DNA from: Streptococcus parasanguinis CC87K | Lineage (GTDB): Bacteria > Bacillota > Bacilli > Lactobacillales > Streptococcaceae | DNA length: 64,000 nt | NCBI RefSeq assembly: GCF_000507765.1 | Contig: NZ_KI669401.1 | Span: forward strand, 1,104,597-1,168,596 | Direction of reading: 5' to 3' | Translations under genes and position numbers: made by a program | Notes under the pieces: model-generated | Told to the model about the DNA's origin: nothing | The model's database searches: none | The model's input: only the letters and a program-made list of their open reading frames with translations | Part shown: in pieces, positions 36,948 to 44,851 of the stretch | How the letters are laid out: every line of letters starts with the position of its first letter | Position numbering within the stretch: position 1 is the first letter of the stretch

Positions 36948-38087
36948 ATGACACTAAAAGAAAACATTATCCAACTGGCGCATTCTATTGGGATATCAAA
37001 AATTGGATTTACAACTGCTGATGACTTCGCTTATTTGGAAAAATCGCTCCGCTTGACCGTTGAGGAAGGACGGAATTCTGGATTCGAGCATAAGAATATT
37101 GAAGAGCGCATCCACCCCAAATTAAGTCTCTCCTCCGCCAAGACCATCATCTCAATCGCTGTCGCCTACCCCCACAAACTCAAGCAACAACCTCAAAAAA
37201 CAGCCTATAAAAGAGGAAAATTCACCCCCAACAGCTGGGGATTAGACTACCATTATGTCCTTCAAGACAAGCTCAACCGCTTAGCTGCTGGGATTGAAGA
37301 AATGACGCAGGATTTTGAATACAAGGGCATGGTCGATACTGGAGCACTGGTAGATACGGCTGTCGCCCAACGAGCTGGTATTGGCTTTATCGGAAAAAAT
37401 GGCTTGGTCATTTCAAAAGAATACGGTTCTTACATGTTTCTGGGGGAATTGATTACCAACCTCGAAATCGAACCAGATCAGCCAGTCGACTATGGTTGTG
37501 GAGACTGTCGACGTTGTTTGGATGCTTGCCCAACCTCCTGTTTAATCGGGGATGGCTCTATGAATGCCAGACGCTGTCTGTCCTTCCAAACTCAGGACAA
37601 GGGCATGATGGACCTAGAATTTCGTAAGAAAATTAAAACGGTCATCTATGGATGTGACATCTGTCAGATAAGCTGCCCTTATAACAAAGGGCTAGATAAT
37701 CCCTTGGCAACAGAAATCGATCCTGATCTGGCTCATCCAGAGTTGATTCCCTTTATCGAACTGTCCAACGGACAATTTAAAGAAAAATTCGGGCATGTTG
37801 CTGGAAGTTGGCGAGGCAAGAATATCCTCCAACGCAATGCCATTATCGCACTAGCCAATGCCAATGACCGCTCAGCCATCCCTAAACTCCTGAACATCAT
37901 CGAGACCTCGCAAAATCAGATCCATATTGCAACGGCTATCTGGTCCTTAGGGCAACTGCTCCGTGAAGTCACACCAGACCTTGTCGATCTTTTACTGAAT
38001 ATCAAACATCCGACCGATGCTATCATAGAAGAACGAACTGCTTTCTTTGAAAAATTCGGCATTCAAGCAGATTCACAGCTACAATGA
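36948..38087 (+). CDS. queG: Epoxyqueuosine reductase
   Basis: A 379-residue cobalamin- and [4Fe-4S]-dependent QueG that performs the last step of queuosine tRNA modification. Two ferredoxin-type clusters are visible: CGDCRRCLDACPTSC and CDICQISCPYN; the C-terminal HEAT-repeat region has NAIIALANANDRSAIPKLLN. The frame is open far upstream, but the family N-terminus MTLKENIIQLAHSIGISKIG supports 36948. No Shine-Dalgarno is seen and the TATAAT is only 8 bases upstream. Confidence 0.93.
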   Translation: MTLKENIIQLAHSIGISKIGFTTADDFAYLEKSLRLTVEEGRNSGFEHKNIEERIHPKLSLSSAKTIISIAVAYPHKLKQQPQKTAYKRGKFTPNSWGLDYHYVLQDKLNRLAAGIEEMTQDFEYKGMVDTGALVDTAVAQRAGIGFIGKNGLVISKEYGSYMFLGELITNLEIEPDQPVDYGCGDCRRCLDACPTSCLIGDGSMNARRCLSFQTQDKGMMDLEFRKKIKTVIYGCDICQISCPYNKGLDNPLATEIDPDLAHPELIPFIELSNGQFKEKFGHVAGSWRGKNILQRNAIIALANANDRSAIPKLLNIIETSQNQIHIATAIWSLGQLLREVTPDLVDLLLNIKHPTDAIIEERTAFFEKFGIQADSQLQ

Positions 38088-38091
38088 AAAA

Positions 38092-38115
38092 ACACTAAGG
38101 TTGTAACCTTAGTGT
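38092..38115 (-). terminator. Terminator hairpin T1 (left copy)
   Basis: ACACTAAGG-TTGTAA-CCTTAGTGT, with AAAAAA before it on the plus strand, so the U-run serves the minus strand. A one-base variant stands at 38424-38447 (T2) with the T-run on the other side. T1 and T2 look like two copies of one bidirectional terminator separated by inserted sequence. Confidence 0.7.
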
Positions 38116-38206
38116 GATGGCGTATACAAATTGTTATTTTATACCAATCTATTAACTTCTGTCAAAATAAAAAAATTTATTCGTTAGAATTATTCAATCA
38201 TCAACT

Positions 38207-38394
38207 GAAACTTTCCGACGTGAGAAAAGCTCTTGAAACTATTAAGTTTCAAGAGCTCGGGAGTTTTGAGAGTAAAACAGTTCGGGGAACTGTTTTAGCC
38301 AGAGTCCAAAAATTGAAAAGCGAAGGGGCTCAAAACTAAGTCATGGAACTTCGTAGAAGTTCGCTGACGTCCGTACTCACCTAAGGAAAGTTTC
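38207..38394. repeat. R3 MITE-like element with terminal inverted repeats
   Basis: 188 bases bounded by perfect 10-base inverted ends GAAACTTTCC / GGAAAGTTTC with a second matched block GTGAG/CTCAC just inside. Internal hairpins: AGCTCTTGAAACT / AGTTTCAAGAGCT and AAAACAGTTC / GAACTGTTTT, plus ACTTC/GAAGT. There is no open frame long enough to be a gene. Only one copy is in this window, so mobility is inferred from structure only. Confidence 0.65.
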
Positions 38395-38423
38395 TAAAAT
38401 GACTTTGTCATCAATCTGACACT

Positions 38424-38447
38424 AAGGTTGTATCCTTAGTGTTTTTT
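38424..38447 (+). terminator. Terminator hairpin T2 (right copy)
   Basis: ACACTAAGG-TTGTAT-CCTTAGTGT followed on the plus strand by TTTTTTT; differs from T1 (38092-38115) by one loop base. It would terminate queG read-through and overlaps the end of the GNAT gene's coding sequence. Confidence 0.75.
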
Positions 38448-39062
38448 TAGTTCTTTCAAGAAATACCAACTACCCATCTCTACTTGGTTAAAGCTAATCT
38501 CACTTGAATAGACTTCCTTGTAGCCATTTTTTGTGTAAAAATAGACATTTCCTTTGGTATTGGTATAGAAGGCTAGTTTTTCCCCTTTGATTTCTTCCAA
38601 GAAAGGCTCAATTCCTTCTGTCATAAAGCGACTGCCATAGCCCTGCCGTTGGTGTTTAGGGGCGACTGCGAGAAGCATCAAATACCAATCAAAATCTACA
38701 TTTTCCTCCAATTCCTTATCCGTGTCCTCCATAAATTTAAAGTAGGACAACATATTCTTCAAGGAAATAAACTTGAGCAAACCGAATCCCCCATTTAAGA
38801 GATAGGCCCGAAAAGGAATCGGTCCCTTTTGCAACAAGGCTACCGCATAAATTTCATCGTTTTTTTCTGCCACAAGGCAAATATGGTGCTTAAGAAAAAC
38901 CTTTACCAGGATGCGCATCATTGCCTCAACAAAGGCTGGGTATTGCTTGGGATCTCGCACCAAATCCTTGATAACTTTTAAAAATAGATAGTCCTCAAAG
39001 GCTGTACTGGCTACTCGAACCACCTGATCCAGATCTGCTTTTTCTGCTTTTCTGTACTTCAT
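38436..39062 (-). CDS. GNAT family N-acetyltransferase
   Basis: A 208-residue GNAT protein starting MKYRKAEKADLDQVVRVAS. The acetyl-CoA-binding motif A is LLAVAPKHQRQGYGSRFM (about residues 130-147), and the motif B region FYTNTKGNVYFYTKNGYKEV follows. Acceptor unknown. Ribosome site GGAGAGAAG precedes the ATG. Its last codons lie within terminator T2. Confidence 0.88.
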   Translation of the reverse strand: MKYRKAEKADLDQVVRVASTAFEDYLFLKVIKDLVRDPKQYPAFVEAMMRILVKVFLKHHICLVAEKNDEIYAVALLQKGPIPFRAYLLNGGFGLLKFISLKNMLSYFKFMEDTDKELEENVDFDWYLMLLAVAPKHQRQGYGSRFMTEGIEPFLEEIKGEKLAFYTNTKGNVYFYTKNGYKEVYSSEISFNQVEMGSWYFLKELKKH

Positions 39063-39145
39063 CTTCTCTCCTATTCTAAGTCCACTTTCCAGTATACACT
39101 ATCCCTCGCTCTTAGACAAAGGTCAATTTTCAGCAATTTGTTCAT

Positions 39146-39661
39146 TCAGACCAGCAAAAAGAGTCCTCCCCAAATGAGTCCCAACCCCCAAGCGACGAGG
39201 ACATCCTTGGGATAATGAACTCCTCCAAGAACTCGGACAAGGGCTAATAGAAGAGATAGGAGCATGGAGCACATTCCTAGCGGAAGCGACAACTGGCAGA
39301 CACACATGGAGATAATGGTCGCCGAAAAAACATGTCGGCTAGGAAAGGAATGACCGGATGAATTTTTTTCTAATAAGGGTTGAATTTCCCATTTTTCATA
39401 AGGTCTTGGAACATTGACCCAATGACGAAAAAGGCTAAACAAGACAAAACCCGAAGCAGGGATCCAGATAAAAGGCCAGATTCCTCCCATTGAAGTTTTC
39501 TTAAAAAACAGCCAACAAAAGACCAGGCCGTAGATGCCTGGCATGGCGAACGTCAAGATTCGATTCGTCCTTTGAAGGACCTGCACACGATGTGGCTTTC
39601 TCGTAAAAGGCAGGGTTAGCCAACGATAAAATTTCGGATAATCTTGAAGATTGGGCTTCAT
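39146..39661 (-). CDS. PAP2 family membrane phosphatase
   Basis: A 171-residue membrane protein with five helices and the three PAP2 motifs: RHWVNVPRP (Arg replacing the usual first Lys), SSGHSFPSRH and RVLGGVHYPKD. Relatives dephosphorylate undecaprenyl pyrophosphate or lipid phosphates; the exact substrate is unclear. AGGAG eight bases before 39661 supports this ATG over the upstream one at 39682. A plus-strand hairpin with T-run lies upstream at about 39717-39738. Confidence 0.87.
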   Translation of the reverse strand: MKPNLQDYPKFYRWLTLPFTRKPHRVQVLQRTNRILTFAMPGIYGLVFCWLFFKKTSMGGIWPFIWIPASGFVLFSLFRHWVNVPRPYEKWEIQPLLEKNSSGHSFPSRHVFSATIISMCVCQLSLPLGMCSMLLSLLLALVRVLGGVHYPKDVLVAWGLGLIWGGLFLLV

Positions 39662-39715
39662 GTTGGCACTCCTGTCTATCATCTCGTTTTTGTACTACTA
39701 GTATACGCGATCCTA

Positions 39716-39738
39716 AGAAAGCCTGTCAAGCCAGGCTT
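39716..39738. terminator. Hairpin between PAP2 gene and repeats
   Basis: AAGCCTG-TCAAGC-CAGGCTT with TTTTTT on the plus strand and a weaker UUUCUU on the minus strand. No plus-strand gene precedes it; it may be the original end of the ABC exporter operon before repeats R1 and R2 were inserted (inference). Confidence 0.45.
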
Positions 39739-39852
39739 CTTTTTTATCCTTTCTTTCTTCTTTTTCACATGATTTAGCACTAAAATCTGATGATTTATCA
39801 TTTTTCTGTCTCTAAGAAACCTCTTTTCCATTACTAATATCGATAAAAAAAT

Positions 39853-40028
39853 GAGGCTAGGACAAAAGTCCTAGCCTCTTAATTGTTTTTGGATTGTCGA
39901 GCAAGACGCAGTGGTTGAGTGGGCTCTACTACGCTGATTTCATCAGCTTTTACAGCCCTACTCAACTGTGCGGAGGTGGGACGACGAAATCGAATTCTAA
40001 CGAATTACCGATTTCTGTCCCACTCTCA
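39853..40028 (+). repeat. R1 three-hairpin repeat, copy 2
   Basis: Same 176-base element as copies 1, 3 and 4. Here hairpin 1 is a perfect 11-base-pair stem (GAGGCTAGGAC / GTCCTAGCCTC). It is followed after 12 bases by the inverted R2 copy. The gap 39662-40271 holds only this, R2 and the hairpin at 39716. Confidence 0.9.
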
Positions 40029-40040
40029 TTTTTTCACTTT

Positions 40041-40270
40041 GTATGTTACGCCCTTTGTATCTTATTGGAATTGCGAAAGGACGAAGGTGGATCGATATTA
40101 TCCACCTGAGGAGTTAGTGAGTCGTGTCGGCAAGGCACCATTGTGCTTGCCGTTACACGAATTGAACACGCCCTAAATGCTGGGTGAAAAAGATAAATTC
40201 TCTTGTGAGCATGGCTCACTGCAAGAATTTCCTATTTTCACTTTGCATTTTACGGGCTTTGTATCTTATT
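40041..40270 (-). repeat. R2 structured repeat, copy B
   Basis: The reverse complement closely matches 25111-25340. It starts 2 bases after the stop codon of the downstream ABC exporter gene, reading in the same direction. Helices GCCC/GGGC, AAATGC/GCATTT, GTGAAAA/TTTTCAC, GTGAGC/GCTCAC, the CGTGT-CGGCAAG stem and GGTGGAT/ATCCACC are all intact; the far end begins another unit (AAGATACAAAGGGCG) that is cut off near R1 copy 2. Confidence 0.85.
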
Positions 40271-40271
40271 T

Positions 40272-42032
40272 TTATGCCACTTCTTCTGTGAATTGACTAT
40301 TGTAGAGATCGGCATAGAATCCATTTTGGCTCATAAGTTCTTGGTGGTTTCCTTGCTCGATAATATTTCCATCTTTCATCACGAGAATCAGATCTGCATT
40401 ACGGATAGTGGACAAGCGATGGGCAATGACAAAGGAAGTTCGGCCTTCCATGAGTTTGTCCATGGCTTTTTGAATCAACTCTTCTGTACGGGTATCGACA
40501 GATGAGGTTGCTTCATCCAAGATGAGGAGCGGGGCATCCTTCAAGAGGGCACGCGCAATGGTCAAAAGTTGCTTTTGACCAACGGACAAGGTCACTGAAT
40601 CATCTAATACAGTATCATAGCCATTCGGCAAAGTCCGAATAAAGTGATGGACCCCAACCGCTCGGGTTGCCGCTTCGACCGCTTCATCTGAAATATTGGT
40701 TTGATTAAAGACTAAGTTTTCCCGGATAGTCCCTTCAAAGAGCCAGGTATCTTGTAAGACCATCGAAAAGGCATCATGAACTTCTTCTCGGCTCATGGCC
40801 TTAGTATCCACACCATCGATGGTAATTTTACCAGCTTGAATGTCGTAAAAACGCATCAAGAGATTGACCATGGTCGTCTTACCTGCACCTGTCGGACCAA
40901 CAATGGCCACTTTTTGTCCAGGCTTCGCTTCAGCTGTAAAGTCATGGATAATAGTCTTGTCTGGTGAATAGCCAAAGCGAACATGCTCAAAGGTGACATG
41001 ACCTTTTGGTGTTTCCAATTGACGTGTTTTTTGGGATTCCTCTTCCATTTCTTCTTCGTCTAAGAATTCAAAGACACGCCCCATAGCAGCACTGGCTGAT
41101 TGCAATTGGGTAATTCCTTGGGCCATTTGACCAATTGGTTGGGTAAAGATGCGGACATAGGTCATAAAGGCCACAATGGTCCCGATGGTAATGTCTCCAT
41201 TAATGGTGAGGACAGCCCCAACGATACAGACCATGACATAGCCGAAATTCCCTACAAACTGCATCAAAGGCATCATGATCCCAGAGAAGAATTGGGATTT
41301 CCACATGCTATGGTACAAATCTTGGTTGATGGCATCAAAATGATCTTTGGCTTGATGGCGGCCATTATAGGAAATAACAACATTGTGGCCACTATAGATT
41401 TCTTCAACATAGCCTGAAACTTTGGCAAGATTATCTTGTTGCTGTTTAAACAAAGGCTGACTCTTGACCATAATGATGCTAGAAAGAGCAAAGCCAGCAA
41501 AGACGGATACAATCGCTGTGACAGCTAAGTGCCAGTCCGTCTTAAACATCATGAAGATGGAGCCGATCAATAAGACGATAGAGGAGACCATTTGAACCAA
41601 GCTTTGGTTAAAGGATTGGGTCATCAAATCCACGTCATTGGTCACACGAGACAAGGTATCTCCTTGTTCGTGACTATCAAAATATTGGAGGGGTACACGA
41701 TTGATCTTTTCAGCGATGGCATTGCGCAAGCGTTCTGCGAAGCGCTGAATCATGGTTGAGATAATGAAGCTACTGCTGTAGGACACTAGTGCTCCAACTC
41801 CATAAAGGATGGCTAAGGTCAGGGCAATCGAAGTGATCTTGTCAATATCAATGACTCCTCCCATCCCTTTTGTGATAGTATCCGTGATTTCTTTTAATTT
41901 ATCCGGTCCAATAACCGTGATAATACTCGATACGATCGAAAAGAGGATAGCAATTCCGAAAAATAGGTGGAAGCCCTTCAAATAAGGAGAAAGTTGGCTC
42001 CAAAGGGACGATTCTTGTTTTGTTTTATGCAT
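40272..42032 (-). CDS. ABC exporter half-transporter, catalytic subunit (heterodimeric multidrug type)
   Basis: A 586-residue type IV ABC exporter: six helices in residues 1-330, then the ATPase with Walker A GPTGAGKTT, altered signature LSVGQKQ, and canonical Walker B/catalytic Glu LLILDEATSSVDTRTE. It pairs with the product of 42025-43827 to form a heterodimer of the LmrCD type. AGGAGG upstream of 42032 fixes the start; the frame is open 21 codons further. It overlaps the partner gene by 8 bases. Confidence 0.9.
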   Translation of the reverse strand: MHKTKQESSLWSQLSPYLKGFHLFFGIAILFSIVSSIITVIGPDKLKEITDTITKGMGGVIDIDKITSIALTLAILYGVGALVSYSSSFIISTMIQRFAERLRNAIAEKINRVPLQYFDSHEQGDTLSRVTNDVDLMTQSFNQSLVQMVSSIVLLIGSIFMMFKTDWHLAVTAIVSVFAGFALSSIIMVKSQPLFKQQQDNLAKVSGYVEEIYSGHNVVISYNGRHQAKDHFDAINQDLYHSMWKSQFFSGIMMPLMQFVGNFGYVMVCIVGAVLTINGDITIGTIVAFMTYVRIFTQPIGQMAQGITQLQSASAAMGRVFEFLDEEEMEEESQKTRQLETPKGHVTFEHVRFGYSPDKTIIHDFTAEAKPGQKVAIVGPTGAGKTTMVNLLMRFYDIQAGKITIDGVDTKAMSREEVHDAFSMVLQDTWLFEGTIRENLVFNQTNISDEAVEAATRAVGVHHFIRTLPNGYDTVLDDSVTLSVGQKQLLTIARALLKDAPLLILDEATSSVDTRTEELIQKAMDKLMEGRTSFVIAHRLSTIRNADLILVMKDGNIIEQGNHQELMSQNGFYADLYNSQFTEEVA

Positions 42033-43827
42033 GTTCCAACTCCTCCTTAGACAATTGTGAATAGGCAATTTCTTGATAAACTTCATTGGTCGCAAGCAAT
42101 TCTTTGTGGGTGCCTTGACCGACGACCTTCCCTTGATCCAAGACCAAAATCAAATCCGCATCCATAATGGTCGAAATCCGTTGGGCAACGATCAATTTGG
42201 TCGTATCTGCCAGCTCTTCTTTCAGGGCTTGGCGCAGGATCCGATCTGTTTTATAATCTAGAGCTGAGAAGGAATCATCAAAGATGAGGATCTCGGGCTT
42301 ACGTGCAAGGGCACGCGCAATGGCCAAACGTTGACGTTGTCCTCCAGAGAAGTTGCTTCCTCCTTGCGCTACTTCTGTATCCAAACCTTTTTCTTTTGCG
42401 GCCACAAACTCTTTGGCTTGGGCCAATTCAAGAGCTTTCCAGATGGCTTCATCCTCTAATTTTCCTTGACTACTTTCTCCAAATTCCATATTGGAGCGAA
42501 TAGTGCCGCTAAAGAGCACTGCTTTTTGGGGAATGTAGCCGACTTTATTATTCAGTTCTTGGTGGCTATAATTCTTGACATTGATGCCATCCACTAAGAT
42601 CTTTCCTTCTGTTGCATCGTAAAAGCGCGGAATCAAGTTGACCAAAGTGGATTTCCCAGAACCGGTTGATCCGATGAAGGCAACGGTTTGTCCTTTCTGA
42701 GCTGAGAAGGTCACATGTTCAATCACAGCACGGGAAGTCCGTCCATATCGGAAGGAAACATCTTGAAATTCAACGGTACCCTCTTGGCCTGTTGTTTCTT
42801 TTGACTCACTTGGGAAGGCTACAGACGGCTCTAAAGCTAAGACCTGGTTGATTCGTTTGGCAGATACCAAGGCACGAGGAAGAATAATCAAGATGGCCAC
42901 CATCATCATAAAGCCAATCACGACCTGCATGGCATAAGAGGAGAAGGTGATCATATCGGAGAAGACCTTGGTCCGATCTGCTAATGCAGGACTGGTGAGG
43001 ATCTTTGTAGGATCTTTTGGCATGGCGATATCATTGATCAAGTGCGCCCCAATCCAGTAGATAGCCAGGGTCAACCCACTTGATACCACTGTCATGACCG
43101 GGTTCATCAAAGACATCAAACGATAAACAAAGAGATTTAGACGGGTTAAGCCCTTGTTTTCAGCCTGGAATTTCTCGTTTTGATAAGCTTCCGCATTGTA
43201 GGCGCGAACGACCCGCACCCCAGTCAAACTCTCCCGTGTCGTCGCATTCAAGGCATCGGTCAAACCTTGAACCTTTTGCTGGCGAGGAAAGGCAATAAGA
43301 ACCAGAACAGAGAGAAGAATCAAGACCATCAAGACCGCAATCCCAACAGACGTTGTCCAGGCACTGCTCTTCCCCCAAATCTTGGTCAAAGCCCAAATCG
43401 CCATAATGGGACCACGCGTCACAACTTGCATCCCCATGACAATCATGATTTGCAATTGAGTCAAATCGTTGGTCGTCCGAGTCAAAAGAGAGGGAACGGA
43501 GAATTTCTTGATCTCGGCATCAGAGTAATCCATCACTTGATGGAAAATCTCTCCTCGAAGTCGCGTCGTAAAGCTGGCAGCGACTCTTGAAGCCAAAAAG
43601 CCCACAAAAACTGCCATCAAAAAACTTCCAAAAGAGAAGAGCAACATCTTGCTTCCCGGATCCATAATATCAGAAACCTTGGTCCCCTCCTTAGCTAAGA
43701 GGGTCGTGATATCAGATAAGTATTCAGGAGTCTTTAAATCCATCCAAACAGCCAGACAGATAAAGACCGTACTAAGGGCAATCATGCCCCATTCTTTGGC
43801 GGTTAACCGCCGAAACATATTGATCAT
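42025..43827 (-). CDS. ABC exporter half-transporter, degenerate-site subunit
   Basis: A 600-residue type IV ABC exporter: six helices, Walker A GSTGSGKST, intact signature FSGGQRQR, but Walker B ends IFDDSFSALD, with Asp in place of the catalytic Glu. One inactive and one active ATP site is typical of heterodimeric multidrug exporters such as LmrCD and TM287/288. The start overlaps the MarR stop by 4 bases, so marR-ABC-ABC is one operon. Confidence 0.9.
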   Translation of the reverse strand: MINMFRRLTAKEWGMIALSTVFICLAVWMDLKTPEYLSDITTLLAKEGTKVSDIMDPGSKMLLFSFGSFLMAVFVGFLASRVAASFTTRLRGEIFHQVMDYSDAEIKKFSVPSLLTRTTNDLTQLQIMIVMGMQVVTRGPIMAIWALTKIWGKSSAWTTSVGIAVLMVLILLSVLVLIAFPRQQKVQGLTDALNATTRESLTGVRVVRAYNAEAYQNEKFQAENKGLTRLNLFVYRLMSLMNPVMTVVSSGLTLAIYWIGAHLINDIAMPKDPTKILTSPALADRTKVFSDMITFSSYAMQVVIGFMMMVAILIILPRALVSAKRINQVLALEPSVAFPSESKETTGQEGTVEFQDVSFRYGRTSRAVIEHVTFSAQKGQTVAFIGSTGSGKSTLVNLIPRFYDATEGKILVDGINVKNYSHQELNNKVGYIPQKAVLFSGTIRSNMEFGESSQGKLEDEAIWKALELAQAKEFVAAKEKGLDTEVAQGGSNFSGGQRQRLAIARALARKPEILIFDDSFSALDYKTDRILRQALKEELADTTKLIVAQRISTIMDADLILVLDQGKVVGQGTHKELLATNEVYQEIAYSQLSKEELEHA

Positions 43828-44270
43828 TCCTCGCTCCTTTTTTTCATATTCTCATAAAATTGATGCATGACCTTGAAAAAGATGGCCAATTCTTCTTCTG
43901 ATACGCCAGCCATCATCTTCTGGTCCACTTCCTCAAAGAATTGTTTCATGTCATTCAACTTGTTTTTCACACTGTCTGTTAGGTAGACATACTTGGCCCG
44001 TTTATCGGTCGGACTAGGCTCTAAATAAATAAAGCCATTTTTCTCCATCCGCTTGATCAGGTTACTCGTCACTGATTTTGCGATATGAAGTTCCTGCTCA
44101 ACATCCCGAATCAAGGTCACTTTTCCCTCCTTTTCACGATGAGATAAGAAGCTCAATACCTGACCTTGGGGTCCTGCGCTAAATTCAAGCCCCTGCTTCT
44201 TGGCCTCTCTTTCTACCATGAGGTGAATGAGATGACCGATCTTTTTAAATTCTAGTAAAGGTTTGTCCAT
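43824..44270 (-). CDS. MarR family transcriptional regulator
   Basis: A 148-residue winged-helix repressor with the wing around LEPSPTDKRAKYVYLTDS and recognition helix in DVEQELHIAKSVTSNLIKRM. It probably represses the exporter genes it precedes. GGAGG five bases before 44270 favours this Met; two other Mets lie upstream in frame. AGAACT half-sites at 44283-44322 form the likely operator. Confidence 0.9.
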   Translation of the reverse strand: MDKPLLEFKKIGHLIHLMVEREAKKQGLEFSAGPQGQVLSFLSHREKEGKVTLIRDVEQELHIAKSVTSNLIKRMEKNGFIYLEPSPTDKRAKYVYLTDSVKNKLNDMKQFFEEVDQKMMAGVSEEELAIFFKVMHQFYENMKKRSEE

Positions 44271-44282
44271 CATTTCCTCCAA

Positions 44283-44322
44283 ATAGTTCTCTTAAGAACT
44301 TTAAAGTTACTATGAGAACTAT
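44283..44322 (-). promoter_or_regulatory. Operator dyads for the MarR regulator
   Basis: ATAGTTCTC (44283-44291) and GAGAACTAT (44314-44322) are perfect inverted repeats; between them AGTTCT-CTTA-AGAACT (44285-44300) forms a second dyad, and another AGAACT stands at 44364-44369. They flank the likely promoter of the marR operon. Confidence 0.65.
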
Positions 44323-44370
44323 TTTAACACAAAAAAGATCCCTGTCAAGAAAAAGTTTCCATAAGAACTA

Positions 44371-44396
44371 AAAAAATGGAGCCGAATCGACTCCAT
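44371..44396 (-). terminator. Terminator of the deformylase-like gene
   Basis: Stem ATGGAG / CTCCAT (44376-44381 with 44391-44396) and UUUUUU on the minus strand, 10 bases after the stop codon. Confidence 0.8.
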
Positions 44397-44405
44397 CCTT
44401 CATCT

Positions 44406-44816
44406 TTAGATAATAATGCCTTCTAGATGATCCATTTCATGCTGACAGATCTGAGCCGGAAAGCCTGACAAATGAATTGTTTTTGCTTTCCAATTCACAT
44501 CTCGATAGGCCACTGAAATCTCCTCATAACGAGTGGTCGGTCGACTCCCCACCAAGGACAAGCATCCTTCTTCTGTTTGATAGGGCTTTTTCTTTTCAAG
44601 GAGAACAGGATTAAACAGGACCAAATTTTCACTTCCCATTCGGATAATAATCGCCCGCTTTTTCACCCCGATCATATTAGCCGCTAAACCGACACACTCA
44701 AGGAGATGAGCATTTAAGGTGTCCTGCAAATCCAAAGCCAAGGTGCGATCCTCAGGTGTCGCTTCTTCTGACTTTTGACCCAAGAATAAGACATCTTTTA
44801 CAATATTCTTTTTCAT
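44406..44816 (-). CDS. Peptide deformylase-like protein lacking the motif-1 glutamine
   Basis: A 136-residue short deformylase homologue. Motifs 2 and 3 are intact (EGCLSL; metal-binding QHEMDHLEG), but motif 1 reads CVGLAANM where active enzymes have GxGLAAxQ, so the catalytic Gln is Met and the first Gly is Cys. It may be inactive or have another role; a short second deformylase is common in streptococci. An upstream open frame reaching 44984 is only repeat R1 copy 3; the GAGG ribosome site and the family N-terminus MKKNIVKDVL place the start at 44816. Confidence 0.85.
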   Translation of the reverse strand: MKKNIVKDVLFLGQKSEEATPEDRTLALDLQDTLNAHLLECVGLAANMIGVKKRAIIIRMGSENLVLFNPVLLEKKKPYQTEEGCLSLVGSRPTTRYEEISVAYRDVNWKAKTIHLSGFPAQICQHEMDHLEGIII

Positions 44817-44851
44817 TCCTTCCTCACTTCTTGATAGATAGACGAAAGAAG

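Noticed and set aside
39894-40109. Small open frames inside R1 copies (same MSSKTQWLSGL opening at 39894, 50891 and 44984)
   Set aside because: They lie wholly in a repeat with strong hairpins, have no ribosome site, and each copy runs on into unrelated flanking sequence; conserved only because the repeat is conserved.
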